Shown piece by piece: positions 1 through 11,520 of a stretch of 64,000 nt of DNA. The notes beneath the pieces are model-generated. The model was not told where the DNA came from, made no database searches, and worked only from the letters and a program-made list of their open reading frames with translations. The number at the start of each line of letters is the position of its first letter. Positions within the stretch are counted from its first letter, which is position 1. The translations under genes were made by a program, and so were the position numbers. This DNA comes from Euphorbia lathyris (lineage: Eukaryota; Streptophyta; Magnoliopsida; Malpighiales; Euphorbiaceae), in assembly GCF_963576675.1 (NCBI RefSeq), contig NC_088915.1:85321501-85385500 (forward strand), written 5' to 3'.

Positions 1-480
1 ACCCTTAACATTAGCAATTTGGGTCAATTTCAGATATTATTATAAAACACTGACATTTTGTTCCTTATTCTACACAAATTACATATCAGTTCGTTTAAAA
101 AAAATATATTTCATATTTTTTTTTAATTTAATAATAGAATTTGAGATTAATATTTATAAATTCCGCGAAATATTTTGAATTTTTTTTGTCCAACTCGTAC
201 AATAGACTATATTTTTTTTATATAAAAAATTCACCTCTAATCATATGTTCACGAGAGTAGTAAAATGACTCACATGTAAAGTGTAGATGATAAGATTCAT
301 AACTGAGAAGATAGTTTGATGAATTATTTCTCAAATTGACCCAACTTGACAATGTTAGAGGTAAAATTGCTCTTAATTGCCAATATTATGAGTAAAATTG
401 CACCATTTTAGACGTTGCGGATAAAATTGCTCCTAACTGTAAACGTTAGGGGTATTTTTAGACCTTATTTTTTTTTATGT
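1..480. repeat. Inverted-repeat (MITE-like) element, left end possibly outside window
   Basis: The first about 40 bases reappear as an imperfect reverse complement at about 318-362, both arms containing the words taacatt and ttgggtcaattt. The right flank then repeats phrases of the type taaaattgctc(c)taa three times up to about 450. This looks like a small non-autonomous DNA element or several overlapping ones. A similar arm occurs at about 3718-3915. There is no coding potential. The left boundary and target duplication cannot be seen because the window starts here. Confidence 0.4.
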
Positions 481-1061
481 ACAAGGATAGAAATGTCATT
501 CTCTTGACATATGTTATGTATTTTGTTATTGTTATTATCAACCGTCCAATGTGCCCCAAACACTTATAATTAACTTCCATAAGTGGGAGGTTATCTTATC
601 TTAACCAATCCATAATATAAACTACTTTTGAATATATATATCCAACACCACCAATTATGCATTTTCTAATGTTAACTTCAGGTCATTGTCATAATTAACT
701 CTCTTACAACATCCCACATATTGTTTGTACTTAATTATATTTTATTTATTTATTTAGAGGTATCGTCTCGGACTAAATTTACTCACATTCAGATAATGTT
801 GTATGCGTTGTTAAAATTAACGATACGTAATTTAATGATGTTTCTGAAGATGCTTTGAAATATGTGAGTAAGCATTTAGGGAGCCAAAAAGTGTTGTTAA
901 ATCTTAAACTATAGCGTTGTATTAAACCATTTTTTTATAGTAGGAGCATGACCAAGCAAAAGCTTAGCCGGTTTGAGTTGATTACAACCTTATCTATTGC
1001 ATCCCCAACTAATAAAATTGATCGGTAGGAAGAGAGACCGAGAGTGTTGCATTTGTACCCC

Positions 1062-1612
1062 TTGTCATGGAAACAATTGAACTAAAAACTTAAACGAAAT
1101 AGTTACGGTCCAAGAATAGTTTATTATTATTATCTCTAACACAACCTCCTCGCGCGAATGCTTCTTGAAGCGTGTACAACAGGGACACATCCCACCATAT
1201 GTTTAAATTCATCAATAAATGATGTTGCTAGGATTCGAACTCTCGACCATTTGGTCCAAAAGGCTTTGATACCATGCATGTTGTACGAGGGATGAAGTTG
1301 CGGGTAGAGGTAGTACTGGCAGAGTGGAGGCAGGACTGCCGAAGGGAGAGACAAAATTGAATGGCGGAGTGATGGTAGCAGTTGAAATAGCACTGAAGGG
1401 TAGGGGGGGGGGAAGCGAAACAATAGTCGAAGTTGCAGTAGCAGTGGTCGGTGGGGTAGCAATTTGTGTGGTCATGGTGGTGGGAGGCGACAATAGGGTA
1501 AAGGGAGTTTGAGTTTTACTAGACTTCTGATATCATGTCATGGAATCAATTGAATTAAAAGTTTAAACTGATAGTTACGGCTTAAGAATAGCTTTTTATT
1601 ATTATTTTTGAC
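1062..1612. repeat. Pair of about 76-bp direct repeats around a G-rich spacer
   Basis: The stretch 1062-1137 (tcatgga, caattgaa, atagttacgg, ttattattat) recurs at 1536-1612 in the same orientation with scattered changes. The spacer contains the phrases aggattcgaac and ctttgataccatg and a purine-rich, triplet-like stretch (about 1285-1510) that opens short frames on both strands without resembling a protein. The phrase gataccatg resembles a decayed complement of an initiator-Met primer site, so this could be retroelement debris, but no element boundary is visible. Confidence 0.4.
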
Positions 1613-1785
1613 ACTCTTAGTTTTGAAAATTAAAGAGGAACAGAGCTTATATTTTGGTTACACGACTATACGCAATTGTAGAGTTTTATAACATGTTTAT
1701 TATAGTTATTGTTTTTTATTTGTTATTAGTTGTTTATTATTTATTGTTGGTAATGACTAATTGATATTAATTGATTTTACCAATT

Positions 1786-1862
1786 AAGATTGATTCGAGT
1801 GGTTAAGGGTCTCAAATCGTTTAAGCTAAATCTCGAGTTCGAGTTCTAGCATACGCCGAAAG
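1786..1862 (+). repeat. Possible tRNA-derived (SINE-like) head
   Basis: The stretch has gattcgagtggttaagggtc followed about 30 bases later by gagttcgagttc, which loosely resemble the A and B boxes of a tRNA-derived Pol III promoter. It cannot be folded into a tRNA with a proper acceptor stem, and no SINE family is recognised, so this is a weak call. Confidence 0.22.
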
Positions 1863-2921
1863 CTTTAATTGGGAGAAGATTCACTTATAAAATACCTGAC
1901 AAGTCTCGAATCGAGAAATCAGACAAACTTTCAAACAAAAATAGGGTTTTGGTATATGCAAGTTGTAAGGATATTAAATATTTAATACATGAACATTAAT
2001 AGATTTTGCTGTATTTAAAAGTTCAATGCATATTAAATATAAATAGTGTAAATATAAAAAATATATTTTTACATTAAATATTTATATGCAGTCGTAATAT
2101 ACTGTTTGATTTTTTTTAAGTAGTTATTAATAGTTCTCTCATTTTAGTTAAATACTCGCAAAAGAAATTTGGATTAAAGACGAAGAAAACTACAAGAGGA
2201 AAATGAAGCAGAGATTACATTTATATTAAATAAAATTATATATGATTGTTTCGATTATGAAAAAATTCATATGAAATTTATATTTATATATCATTAAACT
2301 GGTATTGTTAATTTACAAAATTATGTGGGTAGATGGTCGGTTGACCAGTCTATTAATAAAAAAAATATTAGTCAATCCATTTAATTCAGTTAATCATATT
2401 TTGGTTAACTTATTACTTCGGTTAATTAACAATTAGTGACCTTTTTTTATAGAAAAAAGCACTTTAAATTTATAATTATTATAATTATTTAAATATTAAA
2501 TAATAATATTAAAATTCAAATTCAACTAACAAAATTACATAAATAAATAAATTTTAAGTTATTTTAATATTTTTAATTTAAAAAATTAAATATAAATATA
2601 AATATATATTGATAATTAAAATTTTGTATATATTTATACTAGTTTTACATATATCAATACATAATCGGTTTATTTTTCGGTTTCAAATAACCATCGGTTT
2701 TTTAAATTAAAACCCATAATCTAATCAATCAATTTCGATTAATCTATTTTTTTTTAATTCAATTTCGATTTCCGTTTTAAAAATCAGTGTTTTTTATTTA
2801 TTTTTTTTATTAGTTTTGTGCAGCCCTAAAGTTAACATATCCTAATATAATCCGAGAAAGGAAATAACTAATTTTCAGATAAGATATGTCATTGTATTGG
2901 ATTATGGGATTAAATTAAAAA

Positions 2922-3280
2922 GGCATAATATCTATTTGGATCTCTAAACTAAGACTTCAAAATTAATTAGGATCTTAAATTATCAAAATCATCAATTATA
3001 TCCCTGAACTAACAAAAAATATCAATTGAGTCTCTATTCTAAATAAAAATCTTCAATTGAGGTCTCCTCAAAAATCATTCGGTTGAACAATTTTAGACTC
3101 TCTTCCTTATATAGAGATTATTGCAGTTTATATCAAATAGTCGCAGTTTCTGATTTTAGGATATGATGAGGATTTAATTGATAATTTTTACTTAATTTAG
3201 GAATCTAATTGATGATTTTGATAGTTTAAAATCCTAATTGATTTTGAAGTTTTAGTTTGGGGACAAATGGATGTAATACC
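2922..3280. mobile_element. MITE with long inverted arms and 9-bp target duplication (Mutator-like)
   Basis: The 359-bp element has long imperfect inverted arms: about 2922-3020 is the reverse complement of about 3180-3280, the ends being ggcataat and ggtatta. It is flanked by identical 9-mers aattaaaaa at 2913-2921 and 3281-3289. A 9-bp duplication with long terminal inverted repeats is typical of Mutator-like non-autonomous elements; the superfamily is inferred from those two traits only. It codes for nothing. Confidence 0.75.
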
Positions 3281-3289
3281 AATTAAAAA

Positions 3290-3720
3290 TGAAAACATTT
3301 GTAATATTGTATTATTATAAGGAGTGTACACTAATGAAATCATTAATAATAATAATAAAATAATAGGTCATTTAGTACGCTAACGTGGCATGAGGGTGAC
3401 ATGGTTTTATAGGGACCCACTTTTGAAGTAACATATCCTACGTGTCAGGTGGACAAACGATATGCAGTAGGAAAAACCGAAGAATCCTTCACAAGGTACC
3501 CACGTGGAAGGTGGGACCCAGATTTAACATGGTAAAGCAACTGATTGGCTAGTAAAAGTGGGGTCCATTCAAGAAAGAGAATGAAGCTATGACGTTTGCA
3601 AACAAGAATTATAATTCTTCTTGACTTGTTTGGATTATTATTGCATAGGAAATTTTGATAGGTTAATCCTATCATTTTCTTAGATTATTATTTGGGATAA
3701 GCTACAAAACATATGTTTAA
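3290..3720. other. Unique-looking spacer with G-box-like words
   Basis: No gene was found. The stretch is less AT-rich than its surroundings and holds ccacgtgg (about 3501) and aacgtggc (about 3382), which resemble plant G-box/ABRE cores, but no TATA box plus coding region follows. Part of it reads open on the minus strand (3445-3675) without resembling a protein. Confidence 0.3.
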
Positions 3721-3734
3721 AGTTAGTAATTTGG

Positions 3735-3882
3735 GCCGTTCTGTGAATAGGGTGGCTTATAATCCAGGTCTTTTTATTTATTTTCAGAATTTATGGAATG
3801 AGATATTGTCCCTTCAGATTTTATTTTATAATTTTTTGTATGTTGATTCCGTTTAATAAAATTTATTTTTCTTCAAAAAAAA
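3735..3882 (+). mobile_element. 5'-truncated LINE tail (148 bp) with target duplication
   Basis: The insert ends in an AATAAA-like stretch and a poly-A run (about 3875-3883) and is bracketed by identical 14- to 16-bp direct repeats, agttagtaatttgg at 3721-3734 and 3883-3896. Poly-A plus a target duplication of this length is the signature of a short LINE insertion by target-primed reverse transcription. The inserted body is 3' untranslated sequence with no reading frame. The target itself resembles the MITE arm at the window start, so the LINE seems to have landed in a MITE. Confidence 0.65.
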
Positions 3883-4739
3883 AGTTAGTAATTTGGATTA
3901 ATTTAAGACATCATTATATCGAGAGAAATTTGATCCAAAAGTTATTGGGAAAGTGTTGATTTTACTTTAATATATGAAATGGTATAAATTTATCATTATT
4001 GTTTTCAAGTAAAGTCAATTTTACCTACCGTTCAAAACCAATACCGTTTGGACTGTTTAGGTATTTGAAAACGAGAATTCGTCTCGATTTTCTCCAATTA
4101 GTCACCTTTGATGTTTTTTTTTGCCTCTATGTGATTTTTAACTGCTTTGGCTCCATCTGGACACCACCTAAGCAACGATGGAACAAATGCGTTTTTTATT
4201 ATAATTCACTTTTGGACATTGTTGTATGGTTATTCGTGAATTGTGTTTATTATTTTTTAATATTTTGGTTTAATTTCATTCTCTATTCATTTTCATGGTT
4301 TAAGACTTTAAGAATATTGTTTAATAACTTTTGGTGAATTATATTATGTATGAACAATATATTTTATTTGTTTGAGTTGTTTCAATAATGTTGTTATTAA
4401 AATGTTGATGTTTACACATTTTTAAAGATATATGGTACGCGTTTTTAGATAGTATAATACGTATTTTAATTGAATTTATATAACAATTTTGTTGATTTAC
4501 AAATAACATATACAAAAAAATACAGATTTGATTAATTCCAGATTAATCCCCGACTAATTCTCGAGGGTCATATCCACCCGACTAGGGCTTAGGTTTTTTA
4601 CAACCTTGTTACTCCAATCTAATAGAAAATATGAATGCAATGGTTTGGTAGTTATTTGATTTCCGTATCAGACTTTTCAAGTAAGTTTGTTGATAAACTG
4701 AAACAGTTTCATACAATTTTCTATAATTATATTAATAGC

Positions 4740-5190
4740 ATAAATGGAGTAAACGGGTCATGCCCATTTACGGATCCATTTATAGTCTGTCCGTAAGCTA
4801 ATCAGTTAGGGTTGGGGTTTAGACCTTTAGGTTTAACCTAGTTATAAATAGATAAGTATGGGGACTAAACCTAACAACTTAACAATATAAGATACTGCAA
4901 TAAGCAAATTCACTCTCCCTACACCCATAGACACCGACCCCTTCTGTTCCTCGATGTGCATTCTTAGTTCGTCGAATAATGGTGATTGCTCTTGTGGTGT
5001 AGTAATCTCCTAGATCGGTCATACGGAGCCAAGGTTAATTTCTTCCGCTGCTATACAATGGATCTGCGCTACAAGATGTAAGCCTAAATTTGTTGTTTGT
5101 TTATTGATTGTTTCGGAGTCATTATCCACCCCATTTGAGCTTAGAGATAATATGTATTACGGCTATTAGAGCCTTCATTGGTATCTGAGC
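4740..5190 (+). mobile_element. Decayed LTR end plus primer-binding-site remnant
   Basis: A TATA-like gttataaatag (about 4840) is followed by a leader-like stretch and, at 5179-5190, by tggtatctgagc, one mismatch from the canonical initiator-Met primer site TGGTATCAGAGC. This suggests the R/U5 end of an LTR followed by the start of an internal region. No partner LTR was located, so the boundaries are guesses. Confidence 0.35.
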
Positions 5191-6152
5191 TTTTTAGCTC
5201 CATTTTCCAATCTGTTAGGAACCCTTTTAGCATGTTTTGATATTCTTTTGATTTGTTTGATTGAATCAATGCATGCTTGATCGAGTCGTATCTCAGATCT
5301 ATTATTATATGCATCTTGGAATTATTTTAGTTTGTTGAAATTTACCTCGTTGCTGCTGGAAATTTCTAGCGTGTTTAATCGATTTAACGGGCGAGATTTA
5401 GGGTCTGATTGTACCATTTCGCCACTTTCCAATTGCCGAAACCCAAAACCTACAACACCATTGAATTTAGAGACCTCACCCCCCCCCCCCCGAAACCAGC
5501 TGAAACTTCGAGACCGTCGGATGTTAGGAGGCCACGCGCCACCGAGCCATATGAACGGCGTGTGCGGTCACTCCCGACGTCCGTTCGACGTCAAATTTTA
5601 CAAGACGACTCGTCTATATTTATGAGATTTTTTTGTAATTTTTAATTTATTTTTTGGGATACGGAATAATTGGTATTGAATTAATTAGTATTCTGTAATT
5701 ATTTTTAAATATGTAAAAATTATTTTTAAATGTCCAGAAAATTATATAAAATTAAATAACAGAAAATTAAAACGTTTTTCAGATTCTAAATTAATTTTTC
5801 AGAGACACATTTCTTATTAAAGTAAAATTAATATAACGATCGGTTATACTTTTATAATTCATGTGATTAAAATTAATTATTAAATATTTTTTTCTAATTC
5901 ATTGCTTATTAACTCGTGATAGATAACCAAATATTGTTTTTAAATAAATTGATATGTCGTCCGTTGTATGTAACTGTATGAGTGTAATCTATTTGCAAAT
6001 ATTGTGTTACCAATAAAATCATACATACACGTAATCTAGAAAATTGTTTTTGTCATATGTTTTTCAAAGAAATGGATCGAAATTGGTTTTTGATCCACCG
6101 AAAGATTTAGTTCACGACCTAATCTTTATTTTTTTTATTCTTTACCTTGACA
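5191..6152. other. Non-coding stretch after the primer-site remnant
   Basis: No gene was recognised. The first part (to about 5620) is leader-like with a C13-type run near 5470-5483; the two short overlapping frames there (5332-5645) resemble no protein. The rest is AT-rich and ends in a pyrimidine tract with cag (about 6118-6152) that could be a splice acceptor for the degenerate frame that follows. Confidence 0.35.
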
Positions 6153-6640
6153 GATATGGTCGACATTACCAGGATCCCACTTCTTGCTTGTTTCATCGAG
6201 CAACGGATTAGAGTGAGACAAATAGAGAGGAATGTTAGGAGGTTCCGCTTAGATAAGCATATCATCTAGAATGATATTGAGGTGATTACACGCCACATGG
6301 AATCATTGCATACTCAGATGCAAGAGTGCATTTGAGCAGGCGGTTTATCTGGAGGGTATAATGAGTGGACCATATACGAGCGACTTCGTGAATCGTTACA
6401 ATATGAGAAGCTTTAGAGAATCCTAGATGCAGTGTGAGAAATTCACGAGAATAACTACAGAAAGACTGTGCAGGTGTTCATGAGCAAACTAGAAAATAGG
6501 GATGTTAGAGTTCCTCGAAACTGTTCTAATATAACTCTGCGATCGGGAAAGACAATCTTTACCCGTGTATATGCCAGCACCCTGACCAAGAACATTGATG
6601 GGTACATTTAACATGTCTTGACATATGTTCCAGTAAGAAA
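6153..6640 (+). pseudogene. Degenerate coding stretch of unknown identity
   Basis: I do not recognise this gene. From about 6155 one frame reads as fairly normal protein for some 160 codons, interrupted by several in-frame stops, mostly TAG. It includes an Arg/Glu-rich helical stretch (IEQRIRVRQIERNVRRF) and, near the end, TLRSGK, reminiscent of the TLRSGK-type motif near the gag/protease junction of plant Gypsy elements. It lies downstream of a primer-site remnant (5179), so a dead gag region is the best guess. The frame begins right after a pyrimidine-rich acceptor-like sequence. Confidence 0.3.
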
Positions 6641-7024
6641 GACATATTTTGGCTAGGTTGTGGATGTGTCCAGGGGTTGTAGATTAGGACCTATTTTCAT
6701 TTTCGGATAAGTTTAAAGTTCTGATTTTGAGTAGATGGTTTGAACATGTGGTTTTTGGATTTTTTTTCTTTTTTGTTAGAACTTCCATTTTTGGGAGATT
6801 ATTGGTTTCATTGATTGATTGAAATGTGAGAAATTTTTTTCCTATTATGGTTCGACGTATTTTAGTCTTTTCTCTACTGTGATTTCTCATGTCTCCTTTA
6901 ATAGTCTCCCTTCGATTTCTGCCTTTATCACCCTCCATCTAGTTTGTGGCGCATTTGTTGTCATCATATCTAACATAGCTCTAGATGAAGGCCATCAGTT
7001 CCTCGAATGTGTGAAGGGGTTCAA

Positions 7025-8130
7025 TATAACACAAGTTTGGGAAAGCCAATTAGCACGAATTGAACCTAAGGAATTGAGAGCTATATTTGAGTCTAAGAGC
7101 GAACATCAAGAAGCTCTATTTCTTGACATTTTTGTGTGAGCTTTTGCTTGTAAAAATTTATAGATTTATAAACGATGAAGAGTCTCCTTAGAATTGACTC
7201 TTTTTCTATTTTATTTTCTCGTTTCCATATCCTTTAGGAAGCCCAATTGAGCTTTAATTTTTCTATTTTTTTTTCTTTCTTACCCAAAATTTTTGTACAA
7301 ACGATATTCGTTTTTGCATTTTTATTTTTAAAGCAAGTTGTTTTACATCAAAAGGGAATGAGTAAGTTTTTCAATAAAAAGACCATTCACAGGTCTAGTT
7401 TGTTCTTTTGACCTTGTTCCTTCGGGACGATTCTTTTTATTTCTATCTCGTATGGTTGTGCTATCCTCGGTCGTATAAAAAAACCCGACAGCGGTAATCA
7501 TAAAGTTTTTTTGCGCAAAAAGACAACAAAAAAAGAAAAAGAAAAAGAGAAAAAGCAAATAAAAGAAAATTATTAATTTGTATATAATAAGCTCGTTCTT
7601 TTTGAAACAACTTGCTAATACATCATTTATGTCAAATCTTTTGTAAATATTTTTAGCGCTAGATTTCTAATCCAAATTGACTTTTTGATACACCCTTAAC
7701 CTTATCCCCATTACAACCCCAACTTTGAGACTATTTTTTATATCATTTGAGTCATTAGCGAAGTAAAGGTACTCTAATAAATATGCAAACTCACCATAAC
7801 TTTAAACAAGCATAAAAACTGAGAGTAAACACTTAGCTACCAAAAATTATGTGATTGAGCGAACAACCTTCGGTGAGGTGTTTATTTGGTATTTCCTTTA
7901 AACTCGTTTAAGCTAATACGTCTCATTTTACTTAAATGTATAAGCTTTGCCAATCAGATTGCGACTTTTGAGCATCGTGTTTTGATTTACTTTCTAAATG
8001 CATGTGATTACAACTCATTGATTTATGTTGATCACTTGGTTAAACCAAGAGGTTTTCTAGTTCAACTAGTTCATTTTGGGTTTGGTTTTAGTTTACTTAT
8101 AGACAAGTAAGATTTAAAGTGTGAGGAGGT
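7025..8130 (+). mobile_element. Athila-like 3' internal region (old copy)
   Basis: This stretch is a diverged copy of 51550-52682 in the young Athila element: shared phrases include gagcgaacatcaa, cttgacatttttgtgtga, accaaaaattgtgtga-like text, aggtgttta and gacaagta, in the same order. It ends in gtgaggaggt (8121-8130), matching the purine tract that precedes the young element's 3' LTR. No ORF is preserved. It is therefore the last internal part of an older, related element in plus orientation. Confidence 0.6.
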
Positions 8131-9686
8131 TGATATGGTTTTCGTACGATTTTTTGGACTATTTCGTGTCGTTTTGAGTAAATTAATATCAATTATGTAA
8201 TCTTTATCTTACTTTCATCCACTTTTAGTTTTCTATTCTCTTTTGTTGCACTTTGTAACTTTTATGCCTAATTTATATCATTTTCAATAAAATATTGCCA
8301 AATTAGATTAGAACTTATTTTGACCGAATTTCTACTTAATTGATTTACCAAAAACTAATTATGTTGACTTAATATTTAAGAGGTTTTTGGTGAATTAATT
8401 AATTATATGTTGTCTTTCATCTAATGGGATTTTCTTGGAGATTTTGTGAAGATTTTCAGGGCATTCAAACAAAGGAAGAGCAAAAAACAAGGAGTAGGAG
8501 CCGTTGAAGGCCAACTCGTGCGAGCTGGCCATTGAAGGGGCTTGCCAATCCCATTTGGGATCCAGCTCGGTGAGGTGGCACTCCGAATCAGTCAAAATTG
8601 ACTGATTCTTCTCCAAATCAAATTTGTAACCTCCTAGAGATTTTCTAGCTGTTGTATTTTATTTGAATTTGATAAGTTAGGATTTGTTTCCTTTGCCTAT
8701 TTAAAGACCTTGGGTGTTCATTCCCAATGCACCATGTAAAAAATCATAAAAAATCAGTCTATAATTAGTTTTTAACCTAGTTATCTGTAATTTTAGATTT
8801 ATTATTGAGTATCCAGAGTTATATTTGTAAACTCCAAATTCCTTGAGAATTATTCATCTTTTTCCATCCTGCCATTAACATCTGAGAAAGCTCTATTCGC
8901 CTCCATTTCACAGACTCTCAATCAAGTTCTCATCTCTTCCAAGTTCAGAAAGACGATTGCTTAAGTCGACATGTTTCAAAATGGATTTTTACCCTTTATC
9001 TCTGTTTACTTTTATAGACCCTTATATATATATATATATATATGAATTCTGAATTGGTTATAATGTTGTGACAATTTTCTTCCATCTTTAATATAAATAT
9101 TAATTTAGTTTAGTTTCTATGTTTATGAGTTCTTTAATGTCTGCGTAGCATATTGATTGAATCATTCAAAAGTTTCAATATTGTCTAGGTTCATATTGTG
9201 AGTCTAATCCGATTTTCTATACCGAAGATTGTAGGTATTGACAACACTACAGTAACAGACCCGAATTTCTGAACCCTTGGAGTTAGTTACGGCCTGTAAG
9301 AAAGGAATTGTGTGATAAGTACTTTAGGAGGATAAGTGGTTCAATCTTTAAGTATGACTATGCCATATTAAATCCCTTGTAATCATAAAGCGGATGTTGC
9401 TTGAATATTTGTATTATCGTATCATTACCATCTATATTATTGAGATTTTACGAATTGCTCTAGATCATCTTAGGAGTAGATTAATATAAAAACAACTCAA
9501 TTCAACTTTCCATCGCCTAAATAACAATCGAAAACCGAGTTGTCCGGTAGTTGCGATATAAATCATGTGGATTCGATACCTGGACTTGTCCAGATTATTA
9601 CTTGGTAACGACGGGGTACACTTATCTTTTAATGAATCTTTGAGCGTTAGCTCGAGACGAGTCATTTTTTTGTTTGAGATGCATCA
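8131..9686 (+). repeat. Athila-like LTR (old, about 1.56 kb)
   Basis: It starts tgatatgg directly after the purine tract and ends gatgcatca directly before a tRNA-Asp-type primer site; the young Athila LTRs start tgatagg and end gacgcatca. Their second halves share words in order (gtgacaat, catcttt, ctaggt-like text, acttggtaacgacggggtacacttatc). Length is close to the young full LTR (1633 bp). A (TA)n run lies at about 9024-9044. Because internal sequence flanks it on both sides, it is the middle LTR of a concatenated or recombined element rather than a solo LTR. Confidence 0.65.
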
Positions 9687-9692
9687 AGTTTT

Positions 9693-9709
9693 TGGTGCCG
9701 TTGCTGGGA
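9693..9709 (+). promoter_or_regulatory. Primer-binding site, tRNA-Asp type (mutated)
   Basis: tggtgccgttgctggga matches the tRNA-Asp-complementary primer site TGGCGCCGTTGCCGGGGA of the young Athila copy (47006-47023) with a few changes. It sits 6 bases after the LTR end, as in the young copy, and is followed by the same leader text (gcaatattgaacc, gttagtttaggca). Confidence 0.6.
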
Positions 9710-9879
9710 ATTTATCTTCCAGCAATATTGAACCAAATGTCTTAATTGTTAGTTTAGGCACTTTTTGGTGTGAATATTAGTTTTTTTTTTTTATGTTTTT
9801 ACTTATGAATTTGTGCTATAGAACTTCATTTTTTTTCTCAGCATATGTTGATCAATGAATTAACGAGAAAAAATCCAGT

Positions 9880-10466
9880 TGCAAGCTGAAAAGCGAGCTG
9901 ACCCATCAAGACAACCTGTTCATGCTTTGGAGAATGAGGCTCCCAGTCTCTCCATGGCCGAGTTAAATAAGAAAATGGACACCCTGATGGAAAAACTAAG
10001 CCTCAACAACAATAAAAAAAATATAAGTTTTGTGGGTAATCACCAAAAGTACAATTTTAACCCTATAATTCTTACAATTTTTATAATAATGACTAGAAGA
10101 GACCTCAACACTCAAATCTGTTCTGTAGGAATCCTAACATGTTGAGACCTATAAATGAGTTTGTTAATGAGCACAGGGAAAATGAATTGGGAATATTTCC
10201 CTACGAATAAGCAAGTCAAGCTCCTCCACAACCCTCTAGTTCATAAGATGAGGTCGTGTACCTTTTAAAAGAAATGTCATTTCTTGTAAACAATAATCGT
10301 TTTGCAAGGACTTGAGCAACTAATTGGCTCAAATGAACCATGAGATGCAACAGCGATCCCAATATACTCTTTCAGACAAAAAAAGGGAAAACTCAAAATT
10401 TCCACGATGGGAATCAGCTCAAGCCATCATCTTGAGAAACGGTAAAGAAGTAAGAGTTAACCAATA
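9880..10466 (+). pseudogene. Athila-like gag remnant (C-terminal part)
   Basis: Translated pieces align in order with the C-terminal half of the young Athila gag (47381-48832): AELNKKMDTLMEKL matches the ADLSRKMDVLLAML region, NEHRENELGI matches VQEHREQGLGM, and DEVVYLLKEMS matches DEVITLLKEIS. The last recognisable words are AIILRNGKEV near 10450, the typical end of Athila/Tat gag before protease. The N-terminal two thirds are missing between the leader and about 9880, several stops and frameshifts occur, and the copy ends abruptly in AT-rich DNA at about 10466. Confidence 0.5.
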
Positions 10467-11145
10467 AAAATGAACATAAAGTATTATATTCAATTAATTT
10501 AAACTTTTTAATAAAAAAATAAAGTAAAATTAAGTCTTACAAATTTAATCAATAATTATTAGATAATTTTTTTAATTAACTTTCAATTCGATGTATTAGA
10601 AAATAATAAGAATTTGTTTTAGTTCTTTGTTTATTATTTGCTACATATTAATAAATTTTAGTTGGTTTCCTTTTGAAAATAAAATTTTCAGTTTGTCTTT
10701 CTTTTCTGTTTGAGGCTGTTCAAATGAATTCTCTTCCAATTAAATTTTTTTTACGTCTATTAAAATTCAAATTAGAAATCTTTAACTTAAATTATTTAAG
10801 GTCTTTAACCACTCAAATCAACCTTAATTAATTTTTTTTAAAATAACAATTAATAATTATTTATCATTCTAATTAAATATTTTATATTTATTTTTTTTAA
10901 GCAAAATGATAAAAAAATATTTTATCAAAAAAATCAAACGGAACTTGATGATCTATTATTTTAAAAAAAATAGGTGTAATATTATAATGTTAATTGGAAA
11001 TTGATCTCTCTCTATTTTTTTTTTCTCTATATCTTTTCTCAAATAAAGAATGTGATGATAAATTTTTATTGCATGGTTAGTGAATGGTGACAAGTGACTT
11101 GTTAAATAAAGTTAAAAACAATAATTAAGTTTCTGAATTTTATCG
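10467..11145. other. AT-rich spacer, no gene seen
   Basis: The stretch consists of A/T homopolymer runs and short repeats. No coding frame, RNA gene or clear element boundary was found. Confidence 0.5.
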
Positions 11146-11515
11146 AGTGCATTTCTAACAAACTTTTAGTGCATTATCTGAAAATAATATAAATATTTGA
11201 CTCTAGTAATTTAAGAGTGACTAAGACATATCATTTCTAACGATACTTCTATATTCACTTATTTATTTATTATTTTATCATTAAAATTATTAATTATTAT
11301 TTTATATACCAATAGTGAAAGGAGAAACTCCTCAATAATAAATTATTGATTAAAAAATAAATTAAAAAGGCATTAAAAGGTGTAGAGAGGTTTTCTATTA
11401 ATAGAGATGATGAAGATGCTCTTAGTGATTTGAGGAGCCACTGAGAGACTCTCCCTCATCAAATTTTAACTTAAGAGCCAAACTAAGAAGCTGTTGGAGA
11501 TGCTCTTAAAGATAA
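11146..11515. mobile_element. MITE with agagcatctccaac-type ends
   Basis: The right end reads ctgttggagatgctctta and the left end gtgcatttctaacaaac, which are imperfect inverted copies. The left arm recurs as a separate fragment at 12655-12775. Ends of this type (gagcatctccaa) are common in plant non-autonomous DNA elements. No clean target duplication could be fixed, and no protein is encoded. Confidence 0.5.
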
Positions 11516-11520
11516 AACTC

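Noticed and set aside
1136..1512. Overlapping frames on both strands
   Set aside because: Triplet-like low-complexity sequence opens all of them; no family resemblance.
1786..1862. True tRNA gene
   Set aside because: A- and B-box-like words are present but no acceptor stem or anticodon arm can be drawn.
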